Assembly: GCF_004000985.1 (NCBI RefSeq)
Contig: NZ_BIMH01000002.1
Span: forward strand, 124,001-188,000
From: Paenibacillus validus NBRC 15382
GTDB lineage: Bacteria; Bacillota; Bacilli; Paenibacillales; NBRC-103111
Length of the DNA stretch: 64,000 bases
Direction of reading: 5' to 3'
Part shown: positions 8,796-17,913 of the stretch, piece by piece
Numbering within the stretch: position 1 is the first letter of the stretch
Layout of the letters: every line of letters starts with the position of its first letter
Notes under the pieces: model-generated
Told to the model about the DNA's origin: nothing
What the model saw: only the letters and a program-made list of their open reading frames with translations
Databases searched by the model: none
Program-made: the position numbers and the translations under genes

Positions 8796-10670
8796 TTACA
8801 GCGCATAAGCGAGCGAAGGCTGCTTCTGTTCGTTTATATATGTCGTATGCCAAAGCGCGAACATGTAGATCGTCCAAATGCGGCGGGCGTAGTCCCCTTG
8901 TCCGCTGCGGTGCGCGTTCAGCATGGAACGCACGGTGTCCAGACGAATGTACTCTTCAATGCCGCTGCCCTCGATCTGCTCCACGATTTGCTGCCCCCGC
9001 GGACCCTTCATCCAATCGCGCATCGGCACCGGAAACCCGAGCTTCGGCCGGTTCAAAATAAAGTCGGGGATGATCCCCTCCATCGCCTTACGGAACACGT
9101 ATTTCGTCGTCCCCTGCGCAATCCGGTACTTGGCGGGTATACGGCGCGCCACCTCATACAGCTCCACGTCCAGGAACGGTACGCGCAGCTCGAGCGAGTG
9201 GGCCATCGTCATTTTGTCCGCCTTCATCAGAATATCGCCCGGCAGCCACAGGTTCATGTCGATGTACTGCATCCGCGACACCGGATCAAGATGCTTGCTT
9301 CTGTCATAAAATACTTTCGCTACCTCAAGCGGATTGCGGTAAGAGCGCAGCAGCTCGCGATCGGTGCGAACGATGTCGGCCTTCATCTCCTCGGTGAAAA
9401 TTTTCGCGTTGCCGAGGAAACGCTGCTCGAGCGGCGTTGTCCCGCGCAGCAAGTAGTTGCGGCCCTTGAAGCCCTCCGGCAGCACCCGCGCCAACGCGTG
9501 CAGCATCCGTTTCACGCCATGCGGCAGCCGTTCGATCGGGGCCAGCGAGTTCGGCTCGTTATAGATCCGGTAACCGCCGAACAGCTCGTCAGCGCCTTCA
9601 CCCGACAGCACGACGGTCACATGCTCGCGCGCAAGCTGAGCCACGTGATACAGCGCAATCGCCGAAGGATCGGCAACCGGCTCGTCCTGATGCCACACCG
9701 CTTTGGGCAGTGTCGCGAAATAATCGGCTTCCGTAATGATTTTATCGTAATGCTCCGTATCGATCGCATTCGCCGTCTGACGGGCGATCACCGTTTCGTT
9801 GTTGGCACCCTCAAAACCGACGGAGAACGTGCGGATCGGCTCGATCGAACGCATCAGCGTCGCGATGGCCGTCGAATCGATGCCGCTGGACAAGAAACAG
9901 CCCCGCTCCACGTCGCTCTGCATATGATGGATGACCGAATCCTGAAGCGTCGAGCGGATTTGCTCCACACAGTCCTCGAACGAGCGTTCCTCCGGCGCGA
10001 GCATCGGATCCCAGTACTGGCGGATCGACATTTGCCCGTCGTAGGTCACCGTTACGGTGTGGCCCGGCGGCAGCTTGCGGATGCCGTCAAACATCGTATC
10101 CGGCTCCGGCACATATTGGAACGTCAAGTAGTTCAGCAGGCTCTCGCGATGAATCGAACGCTCCACGCCGGCAGCCAGCAAGCTCTTGATTTCCGAGCCG
10201 AACAAAAACCGCGAGCCGTCGTGATAGTAATAAAACGGTTTGATGCCGAAATGGTCGCGCGCCCCGAACAGCAGCCTTTTACGCCGGTCCCAAATGACAA
10301 AACCGAACATCCCGCGCAGCTTCTCCACGCAGGCTTCGCCGTATTCCTCATAAAGATGGACGATGACTTCCGTATCCGTATGCGTCTTGAACTGATGCCC
10401 CTTGCTCTGCAGCGAATCCCGCAAATACTTATAATTATAAATCTCGCCGTTAAATGCGATCCAAACGGTATCGTCTTCGTTGGCGAGCGGTTGATGCCCT
10501 TCCTTCAAATCGATGATCGACAAGCGGCGAAAGCCCAATCCGATCCGGTTATCGCTCCAAAATCCAATATCGTCCGGTCCCCGATGCACGATGCAATCCG
10601 TCATGCTCTTCAATAATTCGGGAGACGGCTCACGGTCTTCAAAATACATAACGCCGGTAATTCCGCACAT
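8796..10670 (-). CDS. asnB: Asparagine synthetase (glutamine-hydrolysing)
   Basis: A 624-residue class B asparagine synthetase. Cys2 (MCGITGV) is the amidotransferase nucleophile after removal of Met1. The glutaminase domain shows RRLSIIDL, NGEIYNY and the TDTEV segment. The synthetase domain begins near residue 235 with the PP-loop SSGIDSTAIATL, then SGEGADELFGGY and RVPFLDVEL. It makes asparagine from aspartate, glutamine and ATP in the cytosol. Length and motifs match the AsnB/AsnO proteins of B. subtilis; which of these it corresponds to is not decided here. An AGAGGAGG-type site lies just before the start. It heads the minus-strand group with the Cof phosphatase and DUF456 genes. Confidence 0.93.
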   Translation of the reverse strand: MCGITGVMYFEDREPSPELLKSMTDCIVHRGPDDIGFWSDNRIGLGFRRLSIIDLKEGHQPLANEDDTVWIAFNGEIYNYKYLRDSLQSKGHQFKTHTDTEVIVHLYEEYGEACVEKLRGMFGFVIWDRRKRLLFGARDHFGIKPFYYYHDGSRFLFGSEIKSLLAAGVERSIHRESLLNYLTFQYVPEPDTMFDGIRKLPPGHTVTVTYDGQMSIRQYWDPMLAPEERSFEDCVEQIRSTLQDSVIHHMQSDVERGCFLSSGIDSTAIATLMRSIEPIRTFSVGFEGANNETVIARQTANAIDTEHYDKIITEADYFATLPKAVWHQDEPVADPSAIALYHVAQLAREHVTVVLSGEGADELFGGYRIYNEPNSLAPIERLPHGVKRMLHALARVLPEGFKGRNYLLRGTTPLEQRFLGNAKIFTEEMKADIVRTDRELLRSYRNPLEVAKVFYDRSKHLDPVSRMQYIDMNLWLPGDILMKADKMTMAHSLELRVPFLDVELYEVARRIPAKYRIAQGTTKYVFRKAMEGIIPDFILNRPKLGFPVPMRDWMKGPRGQQIVEQIEGSGIEEYIRLDTVRSMLNAHRSGQGDYARRIWTIYMFALWHTTYINEQKQPSLAYAL

Positions 10671-10806
10671 TCGTCTAAAGTCCTCCTCTTACCGCGTATC
10701 ACAATCCGCGAAAAAAATGTCCGATATAACAGTATAGCATAGTTTCGCGGTTATCTGGAAATCGGTTGTCCCCTGGCGGCAGCTTCGGGCCCTCCGATGC
10801 GCCCAC

Positions 10807-10883
10807 AAAAAAAACATCCGATCCGAACCTTGGGCGGCGGGTGTACGCCTTCCTTCCAAGGTCCGGTTCAGGATGCTTTTTCT
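10807..10883. terminator. Strong bidirectional terminator between mntD and asnB
   Basis: ACATCCGATCCGAACCTTGG (10815-10834) pairs imperfectly with CCAAGGTCCGGTTCAGGATG (10856-10875), with an A-tract on the left and a T-tract on the right. On the minus strand it ends the mnt operon. The remaining part of 10671-10901 holds the asnB upstream region and no gene. Confidence 0.8.
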
Positions 10884-10901
10884 TTGCCATCTGCGCTTCG
10901 C

Positions 10902-11786
10902 TTACGCGGCAAGCCGTTTCGACGGGGTGCGCTGTTTCAGCTTGCGCCAGACGATACCGTGCGACGGGGACAGCAGGAACGCCGCGACGAACAAGACGCC
11001 GGCAACCGTAATCATGCAGCCCGCGATCGAAGCGTCGAGCAGCGTTGCCATCCCGTAGCCGAGCACCGCGCTAAGCACGCCGACGATCATGCTGTACACG
11101 ATCATGAGGCTGAGTTTCTCAGTCAACAGGTACGCCGTCGCCGCCGGGACGACCAGCATGCCGACGACGAGGATCGCCCCGACGCTCTCGAACGAGGCAA
11201 CCGTCGTAACGGAGACCAGCCCCATCAGCAAGTAGTGGAACAGCGCGACGGGAATGCCTACCGCTGCCGCCATGGCCGGGTCGAACGCGCAAATTTTAAA
11301 TTGCTTATAGAACAATCCGATCACGAGCAAGCTGACCGTCAGCACGAGGCCGAGCGCCCAGACCGCCTTCGGTCCGATATCGATACCGAACGCCTGAATG
11401 GTCTCCCACGGCACTTGAATGATCTCCCCGTACAAGACGCAGTCAAGGTCCAGGTCAACTTGGCGGGTGAACACGCTGACGAGCAGAACCCCCAAAGCGA
11501 ACAACGCTGTGAATACGACGCCGATGGACGCATCGGACTGGACGCCGCTCTGGTTGAACCATTGAATCAGGAAAACGGTCAGCAGACCGATCACCGAAGC
11601 GCCCAGCATCATGAAGAAGGAGTCGCGCGAGCCGCTGATTAAGAAGGCGATGACGATCCCCGGCAGCACGGAGTGGCTGATCGCGTCGCCGATCATCGCC
11701 ATCCGCCGCAGGACGAGAAAACAGCCGAGCAGACTGCACGAACAAGCAACGAGCGAGGCTGTCAGTATAATCCAGAAGTCGTTCAT
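10902..11786 (-). CDS. mntD: Metal ABC transporter permease, second (MntD-like)
   Basis: A 294-residue membrane protein of the ABC-3 family with about eight to nine hydrophobic segments. The early stretch LVACSCSLLGCFLVLRRMAMIGDAISHSVLPGIV is the family hallmark (the DAISHSVLPG motif). It forms the transmembrane pore with the preceding permease and takes up Mn2+ or a similar divalent metal. Its ATG overlaps the stop of the first permease by four bases and follows GGAGGGGG. Presence of two permease genes matches B. subtilis mntABCD rather than single-permease zinc systems. It is the last gene of the operon. Confidence 0.87.
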   Translation of the reverse strand: MNDFWIILTASLVACSCSLLGCFLVLRRMAMIGDAISHSVLPGIVIAFLISGSRDSFFMMLGASVIGLLTVFLIQWFNQSGVQSDASIGVVFTALFALGVLLVSVFTRQVDLDLDCVLYGEIIQVPWETIQAFGIDIGPKAVWALGLVLTVSLLVIGLFYKQFKICAFDPAMAAAVGIPVALFHYLLMGLVSVTTVASFESVGAILVVGMLVVPAATAYLLTEKLSLMIVYSMIVGVLSAVLGYGMATLLDASIAGCMITVAGVLFVAAFLLSPSHGIVWRKLKQRTPSKRLAA

Positions 11787-12760
11787 AGTCCCCCCTCCTC
11801 CCCTGTGCCGTGCGCCGGCTGCCGTACACTCTGAACTTGCACTTGGCGCTGCATGTCGCGCAGAACGGTGCGCTTCACCGCCAGCCGTTCCAGCACCTTG
11901 GCCGCGAGCCCTCTCTTAGGCGCGAACAGCACGGAAACGATGAAGAGCGCCGTGGCCGCGAGCACGCTGAGCGGACCGGTCGGCAGGTTGCTGCCGAGGC
12001 CGCTGACGAGCGTGCCGACAAAGCCGCTGATTGCGCCGAAGATGCCGGACAGGACGACCATCACGCCGAGCTTCTCGGTCCAGTAGCGGGCCGAGACGGC
12101 CGGAGTGATCAACAGCGCCGACATGAGCACGACGCCGACCGCTTGAATGCCGACAACGACGGCGACGACGATCAGGAACATCATAAACTGGTCGAGCGCC
12201 GCGACCGGCAAACCGATCCCTTTGGCAAACCCCGGGTCGAAGCTGAGCAGCTTGAATTCTTTGAAGAGCAGCCCGCATAGGATGACGAGGATTAAGGCGA
12301 CTACCGCCATCGTAATAACATCGGAGAGCACCATCGAAGCCGCCTGCCCGAACAAAAACTTGTCGAGCCCGCTCTGATTGCCGCTCCCGCCGTGTTGAAT
12401 TTTCGTTAAGAGCACGATCCCGACGCCAAAAAATACCGACAGCACGATGCCCAGCGCCGAATCCTGTTTAATCCGGGAATGCCTCGTCACGTAACCGATC
12501 CCGAACGTCGCGATGAGCCCTGCCGCCGCGGCGCCGATCAGGAAGAAGAAGATGGACTTCGAGCCGGTCAGCATGAAGGCGATGCAGACGCCCGGCAGTG
12601 CGGCGTGCGCCAGCGCGTCGCCCATCAGGCTTTGCTTGCGCAAGTAGGCGAAGCTGCCGAGCACTCCGCTGCTCAAGCCGAGCAGCATGCTGCCGAGCAG
12701 AATCCACTGCGCGTTCGGATCGCGCAGCATATCGAATAAATACGCGAACATCGCGATCAC
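11783..12760 (-). CDS. mntC: Metal ABC transporter permease, first (MntC-like)
   Basis: A 325-residue ABC-3 family permease. Residues about 20-60 carry SSGVLGSFAYLRKQSLMGDALAHAALPGV, the DALAHAALPG hallmark of this family. About eight membrane helices follow, then a polar C-terminal tail of about 45 residues. It overlaps the ATPase gene by four bases (GTGA). GTG 12760 and ATG 12751 are both possible starts; GAGGTG lies six bases before ATG 12751 and favours it slightly. Substrate assignment to manganese rests on the operon make-up and on the MntR-like operator upstream of mntA. Confidence 0.86.
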   Translation of the reverse strand: MIAMFAYLFDMLRDPNAQWILLGSMLLGLSSGVLGSFAYLRKQSLMGDALAHAALPGVCIAFMLTGSKSIFFFLIGAAAAGLIATFGIGYVTRHSRIKQDSALGIVLSVFFGVGIVLLTKIQHGGSGNQSGLDKFLFGQAASMVLSDVITMAVVALILVILCGLLFKEFKLLSFDPGFAKGIGLPVAALDQFMMFLIVVAVVVGIQAVGVVLMSALLITPAVSARYWTEKLGVMVVLSGIFGAISGFVGTLVSGLGSNLPTGPLSVLAATALFIVSVLFAPKRGLAAKVLERLAVKRTVLRDMQRQVQVQSVRQPAHGTGEEGGL

Positions 12761-13530
12761 CTCGAGCTGACGATCACGGCGTCTTCATCGCTGTGAAGCA
12801 GCGCGAGTCGTCCGCCGTACGTCTTTTGTAAGTTGTCTTTCGTAAACCAATCATCCGTCGGCCCGATGCCCATGAGCTCGACGTTAAGCAGCATAATCCA
12901 GTCGAAATATTCCTTCACCGTTGCCAGGTCGTGGTGAACGACCAGCACTGTTTTGCCCTGCTTTTTCAACTCGTTCAACAGTGTAATGATCGCTTTCTCC
13001 GTCGCCGCATCGACCCCGACGAACGGTTCATCCATGAAATACAGCCGCGCATCCTGTGCAAGCGCCCGGGCAAGGAAGATGCGCTGCTGCTGTCCGCCCG
13101 ACAGCTGACTGATTTGACGGCCGGCGAAATCGGCCATGCCGACCTTCTCCAGACAATCCATCGCCATCTCCCGTTCTCTGGCGCCCGGCCGCTTGAACCA
13201 GCCCAGATGGCCGTAACGGCCCATCATGACAACGTCGAGCGCGCTCGTCGGGAAGTCCCAGTCTACCGACTCCCGTTGAGGCACATACCCGATAGCCTTG
13301 CGCTGCTGCTCATACGGCTTGCCGAAAATCGTCACCTCGCCTGTCACACGCGGAATCAAGCCCAGCGCAGCCTTGATCAAGGTCGATTTGCCCGCGCCGT
13401 TCGGCCCGATAATGCCGATGAGCTTGCCTTCGGGCACCGTGAACGTGACGTCTCGCAGCACCGGCTTCTTCTGATAGGCAACGGTCAGCCCTTGCACCGA
13501 TAAGGGGGATACAATCTCTTGTTTAACCAT
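12757..13530 (-). CDS. mntB: Metal ABC transporter ATP-binding protein (MntB-like)
   Basis: A 257-residue ABC ATPase. Walker A is GPNGAGKST (about residues 42-50), the Q-loop region is VPQRESVDWDFP, the signature is LSGGQQQRIFLARAL, Walker B is LYFMDEPF and the switch histidine is in VVHHDL. The DWDFP stretch after the Q-loop is common in the manganese/zinc/iron chelate uptake subfamily. It powers import through the two permeases downstream. The start follows GAAGGAGTG, and the gene begins 56 bases after mntA on the same strand. Confidence 0.92.
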   Translation of the reverse strand: MVKQEIVSPLSVQGLTVAYQKKPVLRDVTFTVPEGKLIGIIGPNGAGKSTLIKAALGLIPRVTGEVTIFGKPYEQQRKAIGYVPQRESVDWDFPTSALDVVMMGRYGHLGWFKRPGAREREMAMDCLEKVGMADFAGRQISQLSGGQQQRIFLARALAQDARLYFMDEPFVGVDAATEKAIITLLNELKKQGKTVLVVHHDLATVKEYFDWIMLLNVELMGIGPTDDWFTKDNLQKTYGGRLALLHSDEDAVIVSSR

Positions 13531-13586
13531 GGAATCTCACTCCTTCTCCCAATTCCTGCTTCATCTTTAACCAAGCAGCCCAAAGA

Positions 13587-14567
13587 TTATTTCAACGCCT
13601 TAACGATGGTATCCACATTGTGCCGCACCATGCCGAGGTACGTGCCTTCCGGCGTTCCTTCCTCACCCATCGCGTCGGAGAACAGCTCCCCGCCGATCTT
13701 CACGTCATGCCCTTGCTTCGCCGCGCCCTGAATGACCGCCTCGATCGATTTCTTCGGCACGCTCGATTCGACGAACACCGCTTTGATCTTATTCGTCACG
13801 AGGAAATCGCGCAGGTCGCTGACATCCTTGGAGCCGTATTCGGACGCGGTGCTGATGCCCTGCAAGCCCATCACTTTAATTCCGTATGCTTTGCCGAAAT
13901 AGCCGAAGGCGTCATGCGCCGTCACGAGCACCCGCTGTCCTTCCGGGATGGAAGCGATTTGCTTCGCTGCGTACTCATCGAGCTCCTTTAACTGGGCGAT
14001 ATAAGCGTCCGCATTTTTCTTATAGTCATCCGCATGCGCCGGGTCGAACTTCGCCAGCTCGGTTTGCACCGTCTCAGTTGCGCTGATCCACAGCTTGACG
14101 TCGAACCAAACGTGCGGGTCATGCGAGCCGGAGCCGTCGTCCACCAGGTGCAAACTTGATTCCGGAATGTTTTTGGTCACAGCTACCGTCGTTTTTTGCT
14201 TCTCCATGTTCTCGAAGATTTCCGTCATTTTGCCTTCCAGATGCAACCCGTTGTAGAAAATGATCTGGGCGTCCTCCAGCTTGCGAATGTCGCCTTGGGA
14301 CGCTTTGTACAAGTGAGGATCGACGCCGGGTTTCATCAATCCGGTCACCTCTACGTGCTCGCCGCCGACCTGCTTCACGATATCGCTGATCATGCCAATC
14401 GTCGCCGTCACTTTGATGACTTCGTTGCCCGCCGAATTTGTCGGACTTGCCGTGTTTCCGCATGCTGCGGCCATGGCCGCGATCCCCAGAAAGATGATCG
14501 TCATGATGAACCGCTTCAATGAAGACGGCAGCCCCTTGCTGTTAAGCATTGTATGGTCCGTTTTCAA
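13587..14567 (-). CDS. mntA: Metal-binding lipoprotein of ABC importer (MntA-like)
   Basis: A cluster-9 metal-binding solute receptor of 326 residues from the TTG at 14567, which follows GGAGTGAG; an internal ATG at 14546 is possible. The signal peptide ends in the lipobox AAAC. Metal-ligand regions expected for the family are seen: GVDPHLYKAS (His), NGLHLEG (His), HDPHVWFDV (His), VTAHDAFGYFG (His) and a late acidic stretch. It captures the ion outside the membrane and delivers it to the permeases. Manganese is favoured over zinc because there is no His-rich loop, two permeases follow and the promoter carries an MntR-like site. Confidence 0.88.
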   Translation of the reverse strand: MKTDHTMLNSKGLPSSLKRFIMTIIFLGIAAMAAACGNTASPTNSAGNEVIKVTATIGMISDIVKQVGGEHVEVTGLMKPGVDPHLYKASQGDIRKLEDAQIIFYNGLHLEGKMTEIFENMEKQKTTVAVTKNIPESSLHLVDDGSGSHDPHVWFDVKLWISATETVQTELAKFDPAHADDYKKNADAYIAQLKELDEYAAKQIASIPEGQRVLVTAHDAFGYFGKAYGIKVMGLQGISTASEYGSKDVSDLRDFLVTNKIKAVFVESSVPKKSIEAVIQGAAKQGHDVKIGGELFSDAMGEEGTPEGTYLGMVRHNVDTIVKALK

Positions 14568-14623
14568 AGTAACTCACTCCTACTCTTTTCATGGTATTAT
14601 GTCTTGATCTATATGGTGCCTAA

Positions 14624-14659
14624 AGTTGTCTTAGACCTCATTTGTTGGTCTCGACAACT
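14624..14659 (-). promoter_or_regulatory. Inverted repeat in the mntA leader
   Basis: In the roughly 110-base untranslated leader of mntA, AGTTGTC (14624-14630) plus AGACC can pair with GGTCT plus GACAACT (14653-14659). Only a weak T-run follows on the minus strand, so a terminator is not obvious; an RNA stem or a second operator are both possible. Confidence 0.4.
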
Positions 14660-14685
14660 TTTCTTTCCCACCAGACTATATTTTT

Positions 14686-14718
14686 ATTATATACAATAAT
14701 GTTTCCTTAGTGCAACAT
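14686..14718 (-). promoter_or_regulatory. mnt operon promoter with MntR-like operator
   Basis: On the minus strand TTGCAC (14710-14715), an 18-base spacer and TATAAT (14686-14691) form a sigma-A promoter. The partly palindromic ATGTTTCCTTAGTGCAACAT (14699-14718, plus strand) covers the -35 box. Its minus-strand form TTGCACTAAGGAAAC is close to the MntR operators I recall from B. subtilis mntA and mntH. MntR with bound Mn2+ would block this promoter. This is a match by eye. Confidence 0.6.
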
Positions 14719-14778
14719 TTATTTTAATGAAATCACCCAGCCTGCCGCATACCCGCGGACCAACCCCTGTAATTATGT

Positions 14779-14924
14779 AAATAGCGGAACTTTAATTTAC
14801 TATTTCGTCTGTCGGTCCTGTCGGCGCTGGCTCAACAAAAATAGCGGAACTACGGTTCGCTATTTCCACTCCAACCGCGACTGGGCGGCTAAAAAGAGGG
14901 AATAACGCTTCATAGTTCCGCTAT
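14779..14924. repeat. Three copies of a small hairpin repeat (ATAGCGGAAC family)
   Basis: Copies lie at 14779-14805, 14839-14865 and 14901-14924 (the last inverted). Each starts ATAGCGGAAC and ends in a mirrored TTCGCTATT-like arm, so each can fold into a hairpin of about 27 bases. They fill the gap between the mnt promoter and the penicillin-binding protein gene. The segment has no coding potential. Confidence 0.7.
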
Positions 14925-14936
14925 GGGTAAATGTAA

Positions 14937-17021
14937 CTATGGCGCCGGAGTCGGCGTCACTGCGCCTGCGGCGCCGTTCGTGCCTGCCGACTTCTTCGGA
15001 ACGCCGTCGAGCCCGTAATAGTAATCGTACGCATCGAAAATTTTGCGCGCGATCGGAGCGGCGCCGTAAGCGCCGTACCCGCCTTCCGGCACGACGACCG
15101 CAACGGCGAGCTTCGGCTTCTCCAATGGCGCGAACGCGATAAACACCGCGTTGTCGACGTCTTTGTTGCCGGCGACCTTCTGCGTCGACGTTCCCGTTTT
15201 GCGGGCGAGGGTGTACGGGAAGTCGTCGAAGCCGTTCACTTTCACTTCTTTCATTCCTTTAAATACAGCATCCCAATATTCCTTCGAGAAATCCGTCTTG
15301 TCGAGCACCACTTTCTCGTTAAACTGCTGTAACGGTTCTCCGTCGTAAGTCTCGATCCGATCGACGAGCAGCGGCTTCAGTCTTTCGCCCCTTGTCGCCA
15401 ATGTCGTCGCATACTGCGCAAGCTGGAGCGTCGTGTACTTCTCGTTCTGGCCCCAGGAAGCGAACACCATGCGCTGCTGGATCGACTCTTTCGTATTCGT
15501 TTTGTATTCGCTGATCCCCGGCGATTCCTTCGGCAGACCGCTTCCGGTCAATACACCGAGCCCGAACTTCGCCAAATACGAATCCCAAATATCGACCGCC
15601 TTCTCCCGTTTCCGGCCGTACAGCTCGTTGCCGATCATCGCCGACATGAACGTATTGGACGAGTACTGGATCGCTTTCGTCGCATTAATCGGTCCCCAAG
15701 CCCGGGTGTCGGAGTTGGACAGCTTCGCGTTGTTGTCTTTCCCGTAATAGAACGTCCCTGTGTCTTGATAGATCGTGTTGACCCCGAACAAGCCTTCCTT
15801 CAATCCGATCAACACCGAGAGCGGCTTCACGACGGAACCCATATACACGATGGAGGTTGGATGATACTTGATCTCCTCGGCCGGATAATCCGGGTAAGCG
15901 GTCGTAATCGTGCCGTTATTGATGAACGACTGGATCCGGTCGTACTCCGATTTCGGAATTCCGCCCGCCCATACGCCCGGGTTATAGTCCGGCATGCTGG
16001 CCATCGTAACGACCTTCCCGGTTTCCACCTCGATGGCGACGGCATACCCGGCCACCGCGTTCTTGCCTCTGCCGATATACGGATCGTTGCGAACCGCCGG
16101 GCTTTTTAAATAAGCAAGGTGATCCATGATGGCCGTTTCCGTGATGCTCTGCACATTTTTATCGATCGTCAAATACAGATTGTTGCCCTTCTGCGGCTTC
16201 GTAATTTCGACTTGACCGATGATTTTGTGGGCGGCGTTGACCGGGTACGACTTGACGCCGTTCTTGCCGCGAAGCTCTTCCTGATACATCAGCTCAATCC
16301 CGTCATAGCCGACATATTCGGTATCCATGTAACCCTTGGTATTGGTTTTGTCTTTATAGAATTCGATCCCGTACTTCGGCTCCCGCGCCTGGGAGAACGG
16401 ACGCATATAGCCAACCAGCTGCACCGCCACCGGCTTGACCGGGTCATAGCTGCGGATGCTCTCCTCGGTGATTTCCAGCCATTTCAGCTCGTCGCGGTGC
16501 TCCAGGATGAAGGCCATCTCGGCCTGCGTCAAATCCGCCTTGATCCGCCGCGGCACCGAGAAGTAGCTCGGCTTCGTCTCCGTCTCCTTCATCTCCAGGT
16601 CGTAACCGACGTCCATCTCCTTGATGATGTCGGCGGCCGATAAGGGGGCAGCGGTCGGGCGGCCGTGCGTGGCAAAGATGTCGGCCAGCCGCTTAGCCAG
16701 CGCGACGACTTCCTCCTTCGGCTGCTTCTGCTCGACGCGGAAATAGAGCGATTGCGACGACGTCGTCGAGGCGAGCGGCGCGCTTTGCCGGTCGAAAATA
16801 TTGCCGCGGATCGGCGGAATCGGCGTGTTCGCATTGTTGATATCGTTCTTCTCTGCCAGCAGTTCCTTGCCTTCGACGAATTGGAGCATCGCCAGCCGCA
16901 CGATCAGGACAGAGAACAAGAAAAACGTAAAGAAAAAGAACACATTGATCCGAAGCGTAAAATTCCGGCGCTTGCTGGCCTCCTGCTTCGTCGGGTCTTC
17001 CATGCCGATCGGTTTTTTCAT
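14937..17021 (-). CDS. Class B penicillin-binding protein (transpeptidase, PBP2 family)
   Basis: A 694-residue bitopic protein. A single membrane helix lies at about residues 27-47, then a PBP dimerisation domain with PIPPIRGNIFDRQ near residue 72, then the transpeptidase domain. Catalytic motifs are SVVK (Ser396), YSSN and KTGT (Lys608). The enzyme cross-links peptidoglycan on the outer surface. The N-terminal layout resembles the PbpA/PbpH-type elongation enzymes of Bacillales. A Pro/Ala/Thr-rich tail ends the protein. The gene follows a HAD hydrolase gene on the same strand by 21 bases and may be co-transcribed. A repeat arm lies 13 bases past the stop. Confidence 0.92.
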   Translation of the reverse strand: MKKPIGMEDPTKQEASKRRNFTLRINVFFFFTFFLFSVLIVRLAMLQFVEGKELLAEKNDINNANTPIPPIRGNIFDRQSAPLASTTSSQSLYFRVEQKQPKEEVVALAKRLADIFATHGRPTAAPLSAADIIKEMDVGYDLEMKETETKPSYFSVPRRIKADLTQAEMAFILEHRDELKWLEITEESIRSYDPVKPVAVQLVGYMRPFSQAREPKYGIEFYKDKTNTKGYMDTEYVGYDGIELMYQEELRGKNGVKSYPVNAAHKIIGQVEITKPQKGNNLYLTIDKNVQSITETAIMDHLAYLKSPAVRNDPYIGRGKNAVAGYAVAIEVETGKVVTMASMPDYNPGVWAGGIPKSEYDRIQSFINNGTITTAYPDYPAEEIKYHPTSIVYMGSVVKPLSVLIGLKEGLFGVNTIYQDTGTFYYGKDNNAKLSNSDTRAWGPINATKAIQYSSNTFMSAMIGNELYGRKREKAVDIWDSYLAKFGLGVLTGSGLPKESPGISEYKTNTKESIQQRMVFASWGQNEKYTTLQLAQYATTLATRGERLKPLLVDRIETYDGEPLQQFNEKVVLDKTDFSKEYWDAVFKGMKEVKVNGFDDFPYTLARKTGTSTQKVAGNKDVDNAVFIAFAPLEKPKLAVAVVVPEGGYGAYGAAPIARKIFDAYDYYYGLDGVPKKSAGTNGAAGAVTPTPAP

Positions 17022-17042
17022 GAGGTAAAGCTGCTCCTTTCG

Positions 17043-17759
17043 TTAAGACACAAGCAATTGTCGCAGCGAATGAATGCCTTCGCCCGTATGGTAGTCGTAA
17101 CGCTTGATCTTCACCGCATCGATGCCCGCTTGCGCCGGCGCCCAAATATCGTTCCGGTCATGGTCGCCGACATACAGCACATCTGCGGCTTCAAGCCCCG
17201 CACGCTCCAACGCGAGCCGGAAAATCGCCGGGTCCGGCTTCTCCAGCCCGACTTCCGTCGAGACGATGACCGGCTCGAAGAAATCCAAAATCCCTTTATC
17301 CGCCAAAATTGACTTCAGCGTCGGGGCAAAATTCGAAATGATGCCGAGGCGCAGCCCTCTTCGCTGCAGCTCCGCCATCGTCTCGATGACGTCCTCGAAC
17401 AGCGCATAATGTTCCGGCGACGTAAACAGGTCATACAGTTCATGACAGCAGGCATGGATTTGCTCCTCCGTCCATTTCTCTTCCTCCACGCCGAGCTTCT
17501 GCAAAATATAGTGGTACACCTTCATCCAGAACAAACGGTCGGATTCGGGCGAACAAGCTTCGAACGCGTCCGAAGGCTTTCCATAATACAATAGACGAAA
17601 CGCCTCGGTAAAAAGTTCACCGACTTGCTCTTCCCCGCGATGCAGCGAACGGGAAGCCAAGTGCCGGTGCAGGATCGCGCTCGCCGCCGGTATTGTCAGC
17701 AGCGTATCGCCTACATCAAAAAATACGGCTTTATAGGCCGTTAACGGTTTGTTCAGCAC
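17043..17759 (-). CDS. HAD-superfamily (subfamily IA) hydrolase
   Basis: A 238-residue HAD hydrolase. Motif I is FFDVGDTLL (near residue 12), motif II is GIISNF, the motif III lysine is in GLEKPDPAIF, and motif IV is YVGDHDRNDIWAP. The helical cap between motifs I and II places it in subfamily IA, like phosphoglycolate and nucleotide phosphatases. Substrate is unknown. GTG 17759 is chosen because AAAGGTGG lies seven bases before it; a TTG at 17780 has no ribosome-binding site. It lies just upstream of the penicillin-binding protein gene. Confidence 0.86.
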   Translation of the reverse strand: MLNKPLTAYKAVFFDVGDTLLTIPAASAILHRHLASRSLHRGEEQVGELFTEAFRLLYYGKPSDAFEACSPESDRLFWMKVYHYILQKLGVEEEKWTEEQIHACCHELYDLFTSPEHYALFEDVIETMAELQRRGLRLGIISNFAPTLKSILADKGILDFFEPVIVSTEVGLEKPDPAIFRLALERAGLEAADVLYVGDHDRNDIWAPAQAGIDAVKIKRYDYHTGEGIHSLRQLLVS

Positions 17760-17864
17760 GTCTTTACCACCTTTTTTCAATCGATCGTTGTTACCAGTTT
17801 ACCACAAACCGAACCGGAGAAGAAAAGCTTCTTGCCATGGATCGCCGGCCAAAAAAACCATAAA

Positions 17865-17899
17865 AAAGCCGGAAGACCGCTGTTCGCGATCCTTCGGCC
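17865..17899 (-). terminator. Rho-independent terminator after the transglutaminase operon
   Basis: On the minus strand GCCGAAG...CTTCCGGC forms a stem with an inner CG pair, followed by six T residues. It closes the 19795-17914 operon. Confidence 0.75.
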
Positions 17900-17913
17900 A
17901 GGAAACGGAGACG

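Noticed and set aside
8847-10616. Very long plus-strand open frame opposite asnB
   Set aside because: It is antisense to a complete asparagine synthetase with all motifs; its product is Arg/His/Gln-rich with no recognisable domain. High GC content creates such frames.
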